Assembly: GCA_020446815.1 (NCBI GenBank)
Contig: JAGRDY010000014.1
Span: 117,637 to 181,636 of the forward strand
Reading direction: 5' to 3'
DNA: 64,000 bases
Source of the DNA: Paracoccaceae bacterium
Lineage (GTDB): Bacteria > Pseudomonadota > Alphaproteobacteria > Rhodobacterales > Rhodobacteraceae
Shown here: piece by piece, positions 1 through 8,022 of the stretch
How positions within the stretch are numbered: the stretch's first letter is position 1
How the letters are laid out: every line of letters begins with the position of its first letter
Notes under the pieces: generated by a model
What the model saw: only the letters and a program-made list of their open reading frames with translations
The model's database searches: none
Told to the model about the DNA's origin: nothing
Made by a program: the position numbers and the translations under genes

Positions 1-1574
1 TGGCCGAAGCGGAAACCGCCACGGATGCCCACCGGATCGGCGAAATCCAGACCCGTCTGACCGATATCGACGCCTGGTCGGCGGAGGGACGGGCCTCGGC
101 GATCCTGCGCGGTCTGGGCTTTGCGTCCGAGGCGCAGAGGCGGCCCTGTTCGGACTTTTCCGGCGGCTGGCGGATGCGGGTGGCGCTGGCCGGGGTGCTC
201 TTTGCACGGCCCGATCTTCTGCTGCTTGATGAACCGACCAATTATCTCGATCTGGAAGGTTCGCTCTGGCTTGAAAGCTATCTGGCGAAATACCCCCATA
301 CGGTGATCATCATTTCGCATGATCGCGGGCTTTTGAACCGCGCGGTCGGTGCGATCCTGCACCTGGACAACCGAAAGCTCACTCTGTGGTCCGGGCCCTA
401 CGACCAGTTCGCCCGTCAACGCGCCGCGATGCTGGCGGTGCAGGCCGCCGAGGCCAGGAAGCAGGACGCGCGGCGCGCGCATCTGCAAAGCTTCGTCGAC
501 CGCTTCAAGGCCAAGGCGTCAAAGGCGGTTCAGGCGCAAAGCCGGGTCAAGATGCTGGAAAAGATGACCCCGATCATGGCCCCCGAAGAAGCCAGAAAAC
601 AGGTCTTCACCTTCCCGGCCCCCGAACAGCTTTCGCCACCGATCATCACCATGGATGGCACCGCCGTGGGCTATGACGGTCCGCCGGTTCTCAAACGGCT
701 CGATCTGCGCATCGACCAGGATGACCGCATCGCCCTTCTGGGTCGAAATGGCGAAGGAAAATCCACTCTTTCCAAGCTATTGGCCGGCAAACTTGAACCA
801 TGCGCCGGCACGATCGTCAGATCGTCGAAACTGCGCATCGGCTATTTCGCCCAGCATCAGGTGGACGAACTGCATCTTGACGAAACGCCGCTCGATCACA
901 TCACGCGGCTCAGGCCGTCGGAGGGCCAGGCGCGCCTGCGCGCCCGGCTGGCCGGGTTCGGGCTGGGTGTCGATCAGGCCGGAACGGCGGTCGGGCGGCT
1001 TTCGGGTGGGCAAAAGGCGCGTCTGTCGCTGCTGCTGGCGACCATCGACGCACCGCATCTACTCATTCTCGACGAGCCGACCAACCATCTCGATATCGAA
1101 AGCCGCGAAGCCCTGGTGACGGCGCTGACCGAATATACCGGCGCGGTGATCCTGGTGTCGCATGACATGCACCTTCTGGGGCTGGTGGCCGACCGTCTTT
1201 GGCTGGTCAGAAACGGCAGCGTGACGCCCTATCAGGACGATCTGGAAACCTATCGGGGGCAGCTTCTGGCGGGTGACGACACCGAAAAGCCCGCGGAACG
1301 GACCGCCGAAAAGCCGGGGCCGAAGTCAGCGCAACCATCACGCGAAGTCTTGCAGGCGCTCAAGGCGGATGTCAGGAAATGCGAGGAACGGGTCAGCAAA
1401 CTCAATGACATGCGCGACAAGCTGGCTGGAAAGCTGGCGAACCCGGAGCTTTACGAACGCCCCGCCGAGGCGGTAGTCTGGCAAAAGAAATATGCCGAAG
1501 TGATGGAGGCTCTCGACAAGGCCGAAGTGCTATGGCTTTCGGCGGCCGAAAAAATGGAAAAAGCGCAGGTCTGA
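1..1574 (+). CDS. ABC-F family ATPase (5'-truncated by window edge)
   Basis: The frame is open from base 3 to the stop at 1572, so the gene enters from the left and its first Walker A motif is outside the window. Visible in order are the first-domain signature (FSGGWRMR, about 156-182), Walker B LLLLDEPTNYLD, an ABC-F linker, the second Walker A GRNGEGKST (about 740), signature LSGGQ (about 1000), Walker B DEPTNHLD (about 1075) and a C-terminal coiled-coil extension. There are no membrane segments. ABC-F proteins are soluble ATPases that mostly act on ribosomes; the C-terminal extension suggests a YheS/Uup-like member, but the exact subtype cannot be fixed. marC starts 3 bases downstream, so they are probably cotranscribed. 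Confidence 0.93.
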   Translation, partial: AEAETATDAHRIGEIQTRLTDIDAWSAEGRASAILRGLGFASEAQRRPCSDFSGGWRMRVALAGVLFARPDLLLLDEPTNYLDLEGSLWLESYLAKYPHTVIIISHDRGLLNRAVGAILHLDNRKLTLWSGPYDQFARQRAAMLAVQAAEARKQDARRAHLQSFVDRFKAKASKAVQAQSRVKMLEKMTPIMAPEEARKQVFTFPAPEQLSPPIITMDGTAVGYDGPPVLKRLDLRIDQDDRIALLGRNGEGKSTLSKLLAGKLEPCAGTIVRSSKLRIGYFAQHQVDELHLDETPLDHITRLRPSEGQARLRARLAGFGLGVDQAGTAVGRLSGGQKARLSLLLATIDAPHLLILDEPTNHLDIESREALVTALTEYTGAVILVSHDMHLLGLVADRLWLVRNGSVTPYQDDLETYRGQLLAGDDTEKPAERTAEKPGPKSAQPSREVLQALKADVRKCEERVSKLNDMRDKLAGKLANPELYERPAEAVVWQKKYAEVMEALDKAEVLWLSAAEKMEKAQV

Positions 1575-1577
1575 GAC

Positions 1578-2189
1578 ATGGAAATCGCCTTTTACCTGAC
1601 CGCGTTCGTCACGCTTTTCGTGATCATCGACCCGATTGCGCTGGCGCCGCTTTTCGTTGCCTTGACGCAGGGTATGGACCAGGCTCACCGAAGAACCGTG
1701 GGCGTGCGCGCCTGCGTGATCGCCATCGGGCTGATGACATTGTTCGGATTGCTGGGCGACAAGATATTGCAGGTCGTTGGCATTTCGATGCCGGCGTTTC
1801 GCATTTCAGGCGGGCTCCTGCTTTTCGTCACCGCGCTCGACATGCTGTTCGACAGGCGCACCCGGCGCCGCGAAGATCAGCATCCCAACACCGATGATCC
1901 TTCGGTGTTTCCCCTGGCCATGCCGCTGATTGCCGGGCCGGGCGCCTTCACGACGATGATCCTTCTGGTAAACTCGCAGCATGGCGGTATCGCTCATGTC
2001 GTCGCGGTACATGCGGTGATGATCGCGGTCGTTTCCTGTGCCTTTCTGTTTTTTCTGGCCGCCGGATATATCGAACGCGCGCTGGGGCGTATCGGAATTC
2101 AGGTCATCACCCGGCTTTTGGGCATGTTGCTGGCGGCGATGTCGGTTCAGTTCGTGCTCGACGGGGTGCGCGGCACCGGGATTTTGTGA
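1578..2189 (+). CDS. MarC family integral membrane protein
   Basis: 203-residue hydrophobic protein of usual length for the MarC (UPF0056) family. The N-terminus (MEIAFYLTAFVTLFVIIDPI) is the typical first helix with its conserved D-P, and about six transmembrane segments follow, including the conserved PLAMPLIAGPGAFTT stretch near residues 112-127. The biochemical function of the family is unsettled; the old multiple-antibiotic-resistance link is weak. The start ATG lies 3 bases after the stop of the ABC-F gene, so translation is probably coupled. The next start lies 53 bases downstream. Confidence 0.9.
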   Translation: MEIAFYLTAFVTLFVIIDPIALAPLFVALTQGMDQAHRRTVGVRACVIAIGLMTLFGLLGDKILQVVGISMPAFRISGGLLLFVTALDMLFDRRTRRREDQHPNTDDPSVFPLAMPLIAGPGAFTTMILLVNSQHGGIAHVVAVHAVMIAVVSCAFLFFLAAGYIERALGRIGIQVITRLLGMLLAAMSVQFVLDGVRGTGIL

Positions 2190-2242
2190 GGGATTGCAAA
2201 AACCCGGCCAGGGCACCATTTCATGTCCCGAAGGGGGAATGC

Positions 2243-2818
2243 ATGGTTGGCGATGATGTGGCGCGGCTTGTCTATCTGGGGCTGCTTCTGGCGGTGATTG
2301 GCGGCTATTTCCTGCTGTCGGGCAGGCACCAGTTGGGCAAGACGCTGCAGCAGGCGGCGATCTGGGGGCTGATCTTTCTGGGGGCGATTGCCGTTGCCGG
2401 CCTGTGGAACGATCTCAAGCGCGCCACGCATCCGCAAGAAGCATTGGTCACCGGCGCGGGGATCGAGGTGCCGGTCAGCCCGGACGGGCATTTTTACCTG
2501 ACCGCCATGGTCAACGGCGTCAAAGTGCGCTTTGTCGTCGATACCGGCGCCTCGGATGTCGTGCTGACCCAGCGCGACGCCGCGAGAATCGGCCTTGACC
2601 CCAAGACGCTGAATTATTTCGGCACCGCGACGACCGCCAACGGGCAGGTCATGACCGCACCTGTCCGGCTTGACACGTTGTCGCTGGGCGATCGCGTGGA
2701 CAGGGATGTGCCTGCCGTGGTCAACAACGGCGTGCTTGACACATCGCTGTTGGGGATGAGCTATCTTGGCCGTTACCAGATAGCCCTGACCCGCGATCAG
2801 ATGGTGCTGAAGCGCTGA
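2243..2818 (+). CDS. Membrane-anchored retropepsin-like aspartic protease (TIGR02281-type)
   Basis: 191 residues. I chose the ATG at 2243 because AAGGGGGAA lies just upstream; the frame could extend to a GTG at 2186 but that has no good ribosome site. Two hydrophobic segments (about residues 5-25 and 36-52) are followed by a periplasmic domain with the aspartic-protease motif FVVDTGASDVVLT near residue 100. Retropepsin-like proteins carry one such motif per chain and work as dimers. The GMSYLGR stretch near the C-terminus is typical of this clan AA family, common in alphaproteobacteria. Substrate unknown. The gene converges with the FkbM methyltransferase gene. Confidence 0.85.
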   Translation: MVGDDVARLVYLGLLLAVIGGYFLLSGRHQLGKTLQQAAIWGLIFLGAIAVAGLWNDLKRATHPQEALVTGAGIEVPVSPDGHFYLTAMVNGVKVRFVVDTGASDVVLTQRDAARIGLDPKTLNYFGTATTANGQVMTAPVRLDTLSLGDRVDRDVPAVVNNGVLDTSLLGMSYLGRYQIALTRDQMVLKR

Positions 2819-2865
2819 ACCGGCCGCGTCACGCCGGGCCGGGTCCGCGGATCACGCGCGCCGGT
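2819..2865. terminator. Candidate bidirectional terminator hairpin between convergent genes
   Basis: ACCGGC-CGCGT at 2819-2829 can pair with ACGCG-CGCCGGT at 2854-2865 with one bulged base. It fills the 33-base gap between two convergent genes and overlaps the stop of the methyltransferase gene. There is no good T-run, so this is tentative. Confidence 0.35.
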
Positions 2866-3700
2866 AAAGAGAGTTCGACCGCGTGCGCCCGGCCAGCTTG
2901 TACCCCCGGCGCTTGAAAGCGGCCGCACAGCCAGGATAATCGCCGCCATCAGGCCCGCCGCGTTCCAGCACGATCCTGCGGGGCAACATCTGCTCGGGCG
3001 CGGATTCCAGGAAAGGCGCCAGCGCCGCATCTTCAAAGCCCTCGATATCGATTTTCAGAACATCGACATGCTTGACACCCTGCGCGGCAAGAATGTCGGC
3101 CAGGGGCTGCATCGGAACCGCCCCGGTCGCGCTTTCGGCAACCGACACGATCGAAAGGTCGTCGCGGCAGATCGACAGATCGACCTTTCCGTCATGATCG
3201 CCCACGGCGCGATGGACCGGCATGATCTGCGACAGGCCGCTGGATTCGGCGTTGAACACCAGCCGCGCCAGCACGCCCGCATTCGCATCAATGGAGATCA
3301 CCCGCCCGCGTGATCCGACCGCCGCCGCCAGAGGCAGGCTGTAAAGGCCGATATTGGCGCCGATATCGACGGCGATCCCGTCCTTGCGGCACCCCTGAAG
3401 CAGAAAATCGATTTCCTGGGCATTGTAGGTCGGATGCAGCAAGAGACCGTATTCCATCAGGTTGTTGCGCCCTTCGATGCGGTAACGGCAATTGCGGAAT
3501 TCGACGTCGAGCGGGCGGCCCAACCGCGTGATCAGGTTGGTCAGCCGGTGGCGGGCGCGGCCGTGGTGCAGAAATGTGTGGCGCGCCAGCGCGATCAGTG
3601 CGGATTGCAGCGCATTGGGTCGGCACGCGCCCCAGGGCTTCTTGCGGTATCCGGGCGGCAAGGCTGTTTCGGCTGCGGTGATTGCCCGGGTTTCAGACAT
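2852..3700 (-). CDS. FkbM family SAM-dependent methyltransferase
   Basis: 282 residues. The class I methyltransferase SAM-binding motif AVDIGANIGLYSLPLA is near residue 113, followed by GRVISIDAN at motif II and VDVLKIDIEGFEDAAL near residue 215, the acidic block characteristic of FkbM-type enzymes. Family members O-methylate sugars, glycolipids or secondary metabolites; the substrate cannot be inferred. It lies on the minus strand downstream of holC with a 27-base gap, so it may be read from the pepA promoter. No sugar-biosynthesis genes lie nearby. Confidence 0.88.
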   Translation of the reverse strand: MSETRAITAAETALPPGYRKKPWGACRPNALQSALIALARHTFLHHGRARHRLTNLITRLGRPLDVEFRNCRYRIEGRNNLMEYGLLLHPTYNAQEIDFLLQGCRKDGIAVDIGANIGLYSLPLAAAVGSRGRVISIDANAGVLARLVFNAESSGLSQIMPVHRAVGDHDGKVDLSICRDDLSIVSVAESATGAVPMQPLADILAAQGVKHVDVLKIDIEGFEDAALAPFLESAPEQMLPRRIVLERGGPDGGDYPGCAAAFKRRGYKLAGRTRSNSLYRRA

Positions 3701-3727
3701 GCCTTCTTGCCCCTGTTTCAGTTGCGG

Positions 3728-4186
3728 TCATTTCTCGGCCTTCTTTTGCCAACGGCCCGCTGCCTCGCTCCAGTACTGGGCGGAAACGCCGGCCCCGGTC
3801 AGGTCCTGCCACTGCGCGCGCGCGCGGTCGAGCGATGCCTGTTCATTGCCGTCGAAGATCACGCAAACCCGTTCGACAGCCCGGCATTCCCCGGCCGCGA
3901 CATTGGCGCCATCGATGCTCATCAGGCAGGCGGCGCCGTTGGGGAAATTTTCTGCCGTGGTCAGCAACACCGGCTGATCCGCATCGAAGCGCCCGCCGGC
4001 CAATCCATGCGGCAAGAACCCGTCATCTGGACCCTGCCAGAGCTTTTCGTCCAGCCAGCCCATGCGGGCATCCGATACACCGCGCACCACGACGCGCCAG
4101 CCGGCGTGAAGCGACCGGGCCAGCAGCGACGGCAGCATCACTTCAAGAGGCGAGCGTGTGAGGTGATAGAAATAGGCCGACCCCAT
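3728..4186 (-). CDS. holC: DNA polymerase III chi subunit
   Basis: 152 residues, the expected length for HolC. The N-terminal FYHLTRSPLEVMLPSLLARSL matches the conserved start of the family, and LDEKLWQGPDDGFLPHGL near residue 45 is the typical core. Chi joins the clamp loader to single-stranded-DNA-binding protein at the replication fork. Its ATG shares one base (TGATG) with the stop of pepA; the pepA-holC pair is widely conserved in proteobacteria, which supports both the call and the start. Confidence 0.93.
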   Translation of the reverse strand: MGSAYFYHLTRSPLEVMLPSLLARSLHAGWRVVVRGVSDARMGWLDEKLWQGPDDGFLPHGLAGGRFDADQPVLLTTAENFPNGAACLMSIDGANVAAGECRAVERVCVIFDGNEQASLDRARAQWQDLTGAGVSAQYWSEAAGRWQKKAEK

Positions 4187-5655
4187 CAGCTTTCCATCGT
4201 GTCGCGGATCAACCGGTCAAGCGCCATCACCCCCCAGCCGGTCGCCCCTTTCGGGGCCAGCGCCGTTGCCTTTGGCGGCAAGGTCACCCCGGCGATGTCA
4301 AGATGGATCCAGGGTGTTTCATCCTTGACGAACCTCTTGAGGAATTGTGCCGCGGTGATCGACCCCGCCGGCCGGCCGCATGAATTCTTCATGTCGGCGA
4401 TCCGGCTTTTGAGCAATTCGTCATAGGCCGGCCCCAACGGCATCCGCCAGGCGCCTTCGCCTTCGGCGGCGGCCGCCTTGAGAAAGGCCTTGCACAAAGT
4501 ATCGTCGTTGGAAAAGGCGCCGGCGTTCTCATGACCCAGGCCGATGATGATCGCACCGGTCAGGGTGGCCAGGTTGATCATGCCCGCCGGTTTGAACCGT
4601 TCTTGCGCATACCAGAGCACATCGGCCAGAACCAGGCGGCCTTCGGCATCGGTGTTGATCACCTCGATGGTATCGCCCTTCATCGACCTGACCACATCGC
4701 CGGGGCGCTGGGCGCGCCCGTCGGGCATGTTTTCGACCAGGCCGACGACGCCCACGACATTGGCCCTGGCCTTGCGCAGGGCAAGGGCGCGCATGACGCC
4801 GGAGACGACACCGGCGCCGCCCATGTCCATGGTCATTTCCTCCATGCCGAGCGCGGGTTTGATCGAAATGCCGCCGGTATCAAAGACGACGCCCTTGCCG
4901 ACCAGGGCAAAGGGCGCCTGCCCCTTCGCGCCGCCATGCCATTGCATCACAACCACCTGCGAGGGGCTTTCAGACCCCTGCCCCACGCCCAGAAGCGCGC
5001 GCATCCCGAGTTTTTCCAACTGCTCTTCATCCAGGATTTCGATCTCCAGACCAAGATCGCGCATTGCCGCCAGACGGTCGGAAAACCCGACCGTCGTCAG
5101 GACATTTGCAGGCTCGTTGACCAGATCGCGGGTAAAGCACACCCCTTGCGCCACCGCCTGCATGGGCGCGGCGGCCGCCCTGACCGCATCGGGCTTGTCG
5201 ACATGAAATGTCGCGTTCCCCTTTTTCGTTTTATCATCAGTATGATATTGCGAAAACGCATAGCTTCCCAACGTCAGACCAAAGGCGACATCGGCGGCGC
5301 GCGGATGGTTCGCGGCCAGCACCGCAACCCCCGCTTCGCCGAGTTCCCGCCCGATCGCCGAACCGGCCTTGCGCGCCTCGATCCCCGTCGATTTTCTGGG
5401 CAGCTTGACCAGTTGGACAGCCTCGGCCGGCACGCCCGCCGGGAATTTCAGATCCAGTGCCTCCGCCACCTTCAGCTTTGCCCAGGCGCCGTTTGCCAGC
5501 GCCCGCGAAATCGCGCCGCGCATCTTGCGGTCGAGCCGGCGAACGATGGCGCCGGGCCGGTCATCCGCAGCGATCAGCACCGCGACGCGGCCCGATACCT
5601 GGCACAGGCCATCGAAGTCCGTTTCACGAAAATCCACCAAAACTTGCTCGCTCAT
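4186..5655 (-). CDS. pepA: Cytosolic leucyl aminopeptidase (M17)
   Basis: 489 residues from the ATG at 5655, preceded by GGAGG at five bases; the frame extends further upstream but without a better start. The M17 catalytic domain shows KGVVFDTGGISIKP near residue 250 (metal-binding Lys and Asp) and the family signature NTDAEGRL near residue 330 (Asp and Glu metal ligands). It removes N-terminal residues, preferring leucine, using two divalent metals, normally as a hexamer. It is transcribed divergently from lptF with 130 bases between, so both promoters should lie in 5656-5785. The stop overlaps the holC start by one base. Confidence 0.95.
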   Translation of the reverse strand: MSEQVLVDFRETDFDGLCQVSGRVAVLIAADDRPGAIVRRLDRKMRGAISRALANGAWAKLKVAEALDLKFPAGVPAEAVQLVKLPRKSTGIEARKAGSAIGRELGEAGVAVLAANHPRAADVAFGLTLGSYAFSQYHTDDKTKKGNATFHVDKPDAVRAAAAPMQAVAQGVCFTRDLVNEPANVLTTVGFSDRLAAMRDLGLEIEILDEEQLEKLGMRALLGVGQGSESPSQVVVMQWHGGAKGQAPFALVGKGVVFDTGGISIKPALGMEEMTMDMGGAGVVSGVMRALALRKARANVVGVVGLVENMPDGRAQRPGDVVRSMKGDTIEVINTDAEGRLVLADVLWYAQERFKPAGMINLATLTGAIIIGLGHENAGAFSNDDTLCKAFLKAAAAEGEGAWRMPLGPAYDELLKSRIADMKNSCGRPAGSITAAQFLKRFVKDETPWIHLDIAGVTLPPKATALAPKGATGWGVMALDRLIRDTMES

Positions 5656-5785
5656 CGCATCCTCCGGCCGGGTTTTGCCGGACCCTACCCGCCGGCCTTG
5701 CGTTTTACCAGATATCAGTTTTCCCCATTGCCGGTTTCGGTTAGAAACGACCCGACAAGCACGACGGGAAAGCGGGGGTATCAAC

Positions 5786-6928
5786 GTGGCCAGGTTCGAC
5801 AGGTATCTTCTGTCGCAGTTTCTGGCGCTTTTCGGTTTCTTTGCGCTTGTGCTTGTTGCGGTATACTGGGTCAACCGCGCCGTGACCTTGTTCGACAGGT
5901 TGATTTCCGATGGCCAGTCGGCATGGGTGTTTTTGGAATTCACCGCCCTTTCCCTGCCCAATGTGATCCGCCTCGTCCTGCCGATCGCGGCGTTCGTGGC
6001 AACCGTCTACGCGACCAACCGGCTGTCATCCGAAAGCGAACTGGTCGTGATGCAGGCGACCGGATTTTCGCCCTTTCGGATGGCCCGTCCGGTCATCTAT
6101 TTCGGGCTGATCATCGGCTTGCTCATGTCGATCCTCGTGCATGTTCTGGTCCCGGTAAGCCGCGCCAAGCTTGCCGATCGCAGCGGCGAGATTTCCGAAA
6201 ACATTGCGTCGCGTTTTCTGTCCGAAGGCGTCTTCCTGCACCCGGCCGAGGGCATAACCTTTTACATCCGCACGATCACGCCGAATGGCGAGCTGAAAGA
6301 CATATTCCTGTCGGATTCGCGCAAGAGCGGCGCGCGTGTGACCTATACGGCCAGAAGCGCATTGCTGGTCAAAAGCGAAACCGGCCCCAAACTGGTGATG
6401 TTCGACGGGCTTGCGCAATCGCTTGGGCGCGCGGACAGGAAACTGTCGGTGACGCGCTTCAAGGATTTTTCCTATGACATCGGCGCCCTGATCGCGGCGC
6501 GGGCCAGCAGAATTCGCGCACTGGACGAAATTCCCACGGCGGAGCTGCTTTTCCCGGAATCTCCTGCCACCGATGGCCGCGCCCTGCCCGATGCCGACAT
6601 CAGATTTGTCGTGCATGACCGCATCGCCAATTCCCTGCTGGGGCTGGTGGCCTCGCTTGTCGGGTTTTCGGCACTCCTGATGGGCGGCTACAGCCGGTTC
6701 GGCAAATGGCGGCAAACCGGCATCGCGGTGTTTGCGCTGATCCTGGTGCAACTCACCGTGAACGCGGCTGCGAATGCCGCGATCAGGGATGCCGCTTTCT
6801 GGCCGCTGGTTTATGTGCCGGTTCTGGTTGGGGCGGTGATTGCCTCGATGATGCTGGCTTATGCAGGACGGGTGCGCCGCCGCCCCAGGGCGTTCGCGAA
6901 CATGCCGAAGGGAAGCGCCCTGTCATGA
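5786..6928 (+). CDS. lptF: LPS export ABC transporter permease LptF
   Basis: 380 residues from a GTG at 5786 (VARFDRYLLSQF), with a purine-rich AGCGGGGG upstream; longer starts would run into the pepA promoter. Three N-terminal helices, a periplasmic beta-jellyroll domain (about residues 130-265) and three C-terminal helices match the YjgP/YjgQ family. LptF with LptG and the ATPase LptB extracts lipopolysaccharide from the inner membrane and passes it to the periplasmic bridge. The stop overlaps the lptG start (ATGA). First gene of lptF-lptG-lptD-surA-pdxA-rsmA. Confidence 0.94.
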   Translation: MARFDRYLLSQFLALFGFFALVLVAVYWVNRAVTLFDRLISDGQSAWVFLEFTALSLPNVIRLVLPIAAFVATVYATNRLSSESELVVMQATGFSPFRMARPVIYFGLIIGLLMSILVHVLVPVSRAKLADRSGEISENIASRFLSEGVFLHPAEGITFYIRTITPNGELKDIFLSDSRKSGARVTYTARSALLVKSETGPKLVMFDGLAQSLGRADRKLSVTRFKDFSYDIGALIAARASRIRALDEIPTAELLFPESPATDGRALPDADIRFVVHDRIANSLLGLVASLVGFSALLMGGYSRFGKWRQTGIAVFALILVQLTVNAAANAAIRDAAFWPLVYVPVLVGAVIASMMLAYAGRVRRRPRAFANMPKGSALS

Positions 6929-8022
6929 CGCTTGCACTATATCTGGCCCGACGGTTCGTCTGGACTTTCCTTTATGTCTTCGCCGGCTTCTTCATCATCC
7001 TTTTCTTCATCGACGTGGTCGAACAGATCAGGCGGTTCGCGCGATTTGATCTGGGTCTGGGGCCCCTGGCGGAACTGGCGCTGCTGAATGTGCCCGCTTC
7101 GGTATACCGGATCCTGCCCCTGATCGTCATTCTGGCGTCGATTGCCCTGTTTCTTGCCCTGGCGCGGTCCTCGGAACTGGTCGTCATTCGGGCATCGGGG
7201 CGTTCCGCGCTTCGGATGCTTGTCGCCCCGGTCGTGGCGGCGCTGATCATCGGCGTGGTGGCGGTGGCGGTGTTCAACCCGATCGTCGCCGGAACCACCA
7301 AGAGATACGAGGCGCTTTCCGGACGCTATCAAAGGGACGACAATAATGTTCTGTCGATCTCGCGCGAAGGATTCTGGCTGCGCCAGGGCGGCCCCGACGG
7401 GCAAACCGTGATCCGCGCGGACCGCTCCAATCCCGATGGCACGACCCTTTTTGGCGTCACCTTTCTTTCGTTTTCCCCCGATGGCGGACCTTTCATGCGC
7501 ATCGAGGCGGACGAGGCGACGTTGGGCAAAGGGGTCTGGACCATTGCCAATGCCAAGGAGTGGCGGTTCACCCAGGGCGAAAACCCCGAACAGACAGCCC
7601 AGACCCATCGAAGCATGACCTTGCCCTCCGATCTGACGGCAGACCAGATTCGCGACAGCTTCGGCACACCGTCCGCCATACCCATCTGGCAGTTGCCTGC
7701 ATTCATCACCGCGCTGGAACGTGCGGGTTTCTCGCCCAGAAAGCATCGTGTCTGGTTGCAAATGGAACTGGCATTGCCCTTACTATTGGCCACGATGGTC
7801 CTGGTGGGCGCGGGCTTCACGATGCGTCATGCGCGATCCGGGCGGACTGGCATGATGGTTCTTTTGGCGATAATTGCGGGATTTTCGATCTTTTTGCTGC
7901 GCAATTTTGCGCAGGTCCTTGGCGAGACCGGCCAGATCCCGATCCTGGTATCGGCATGGAGCCCGCCGACGGCGGCGATGCTTTTTTCGCTCAGCCTGCT
8001 TTTGCACCTGGAGGACGGCTGA
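6925..8022 (+). CDS. lptG: LPS export ABC transporter permease LptG
   Basis: 365 residues, same YjgP/YjgQ architecture as LptF: first helix TLALYLARRFVWTFLYVFAG, coupling region RSSELVVIRASG near residue 80, periplasmic domain, then three C-terminal helices. The start ATG overlaps the lptF stop by four bases and its own stop overlaps the lptD start (TGATG), so the three lipopolysaccharide-transport genes are translationally coupled. With LptF it forms the membrane part of the inner-membrane LptBFG complex. Confidence 0.94.
   Translation: MTLALYLARRFVWTFLYVFAGFFIILFFIDVVEQIRRFARFDLGLGPLAELALLNVPASVYRILPLIVILASIALFLALARSSELVVIRASGRSALRMLVAPVVAALIIGVVAVAVFNPIVAGTTKRYEALSGRYQRDDNNVLSISREGFWLRQGGPDGQTVIRADRSNPDGTTLFGVTFLSFSPDGGPFMRIEADEATLGKGVWTIANAKEWRFTQGENPEQTAQTHRSMTLPSDLTADQIRDSFGTPSAIPIWQLPAFITALERAGFSPRKHRVWLQMELALPLLLATMVLVGAGFTMRHARSGRTGMMVLLAIIAGFSIFLLRNFAQVLGETGQIPILVSAWSPPTAAMLFSLSLLLHLEDG

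Noticed and set aside
5720-5755. GTTTC/GAAAC mini-hairpin in the pepA-lptF promoter region
   Set aside because: Five-base arms are too short to support an operator or terminator claim.
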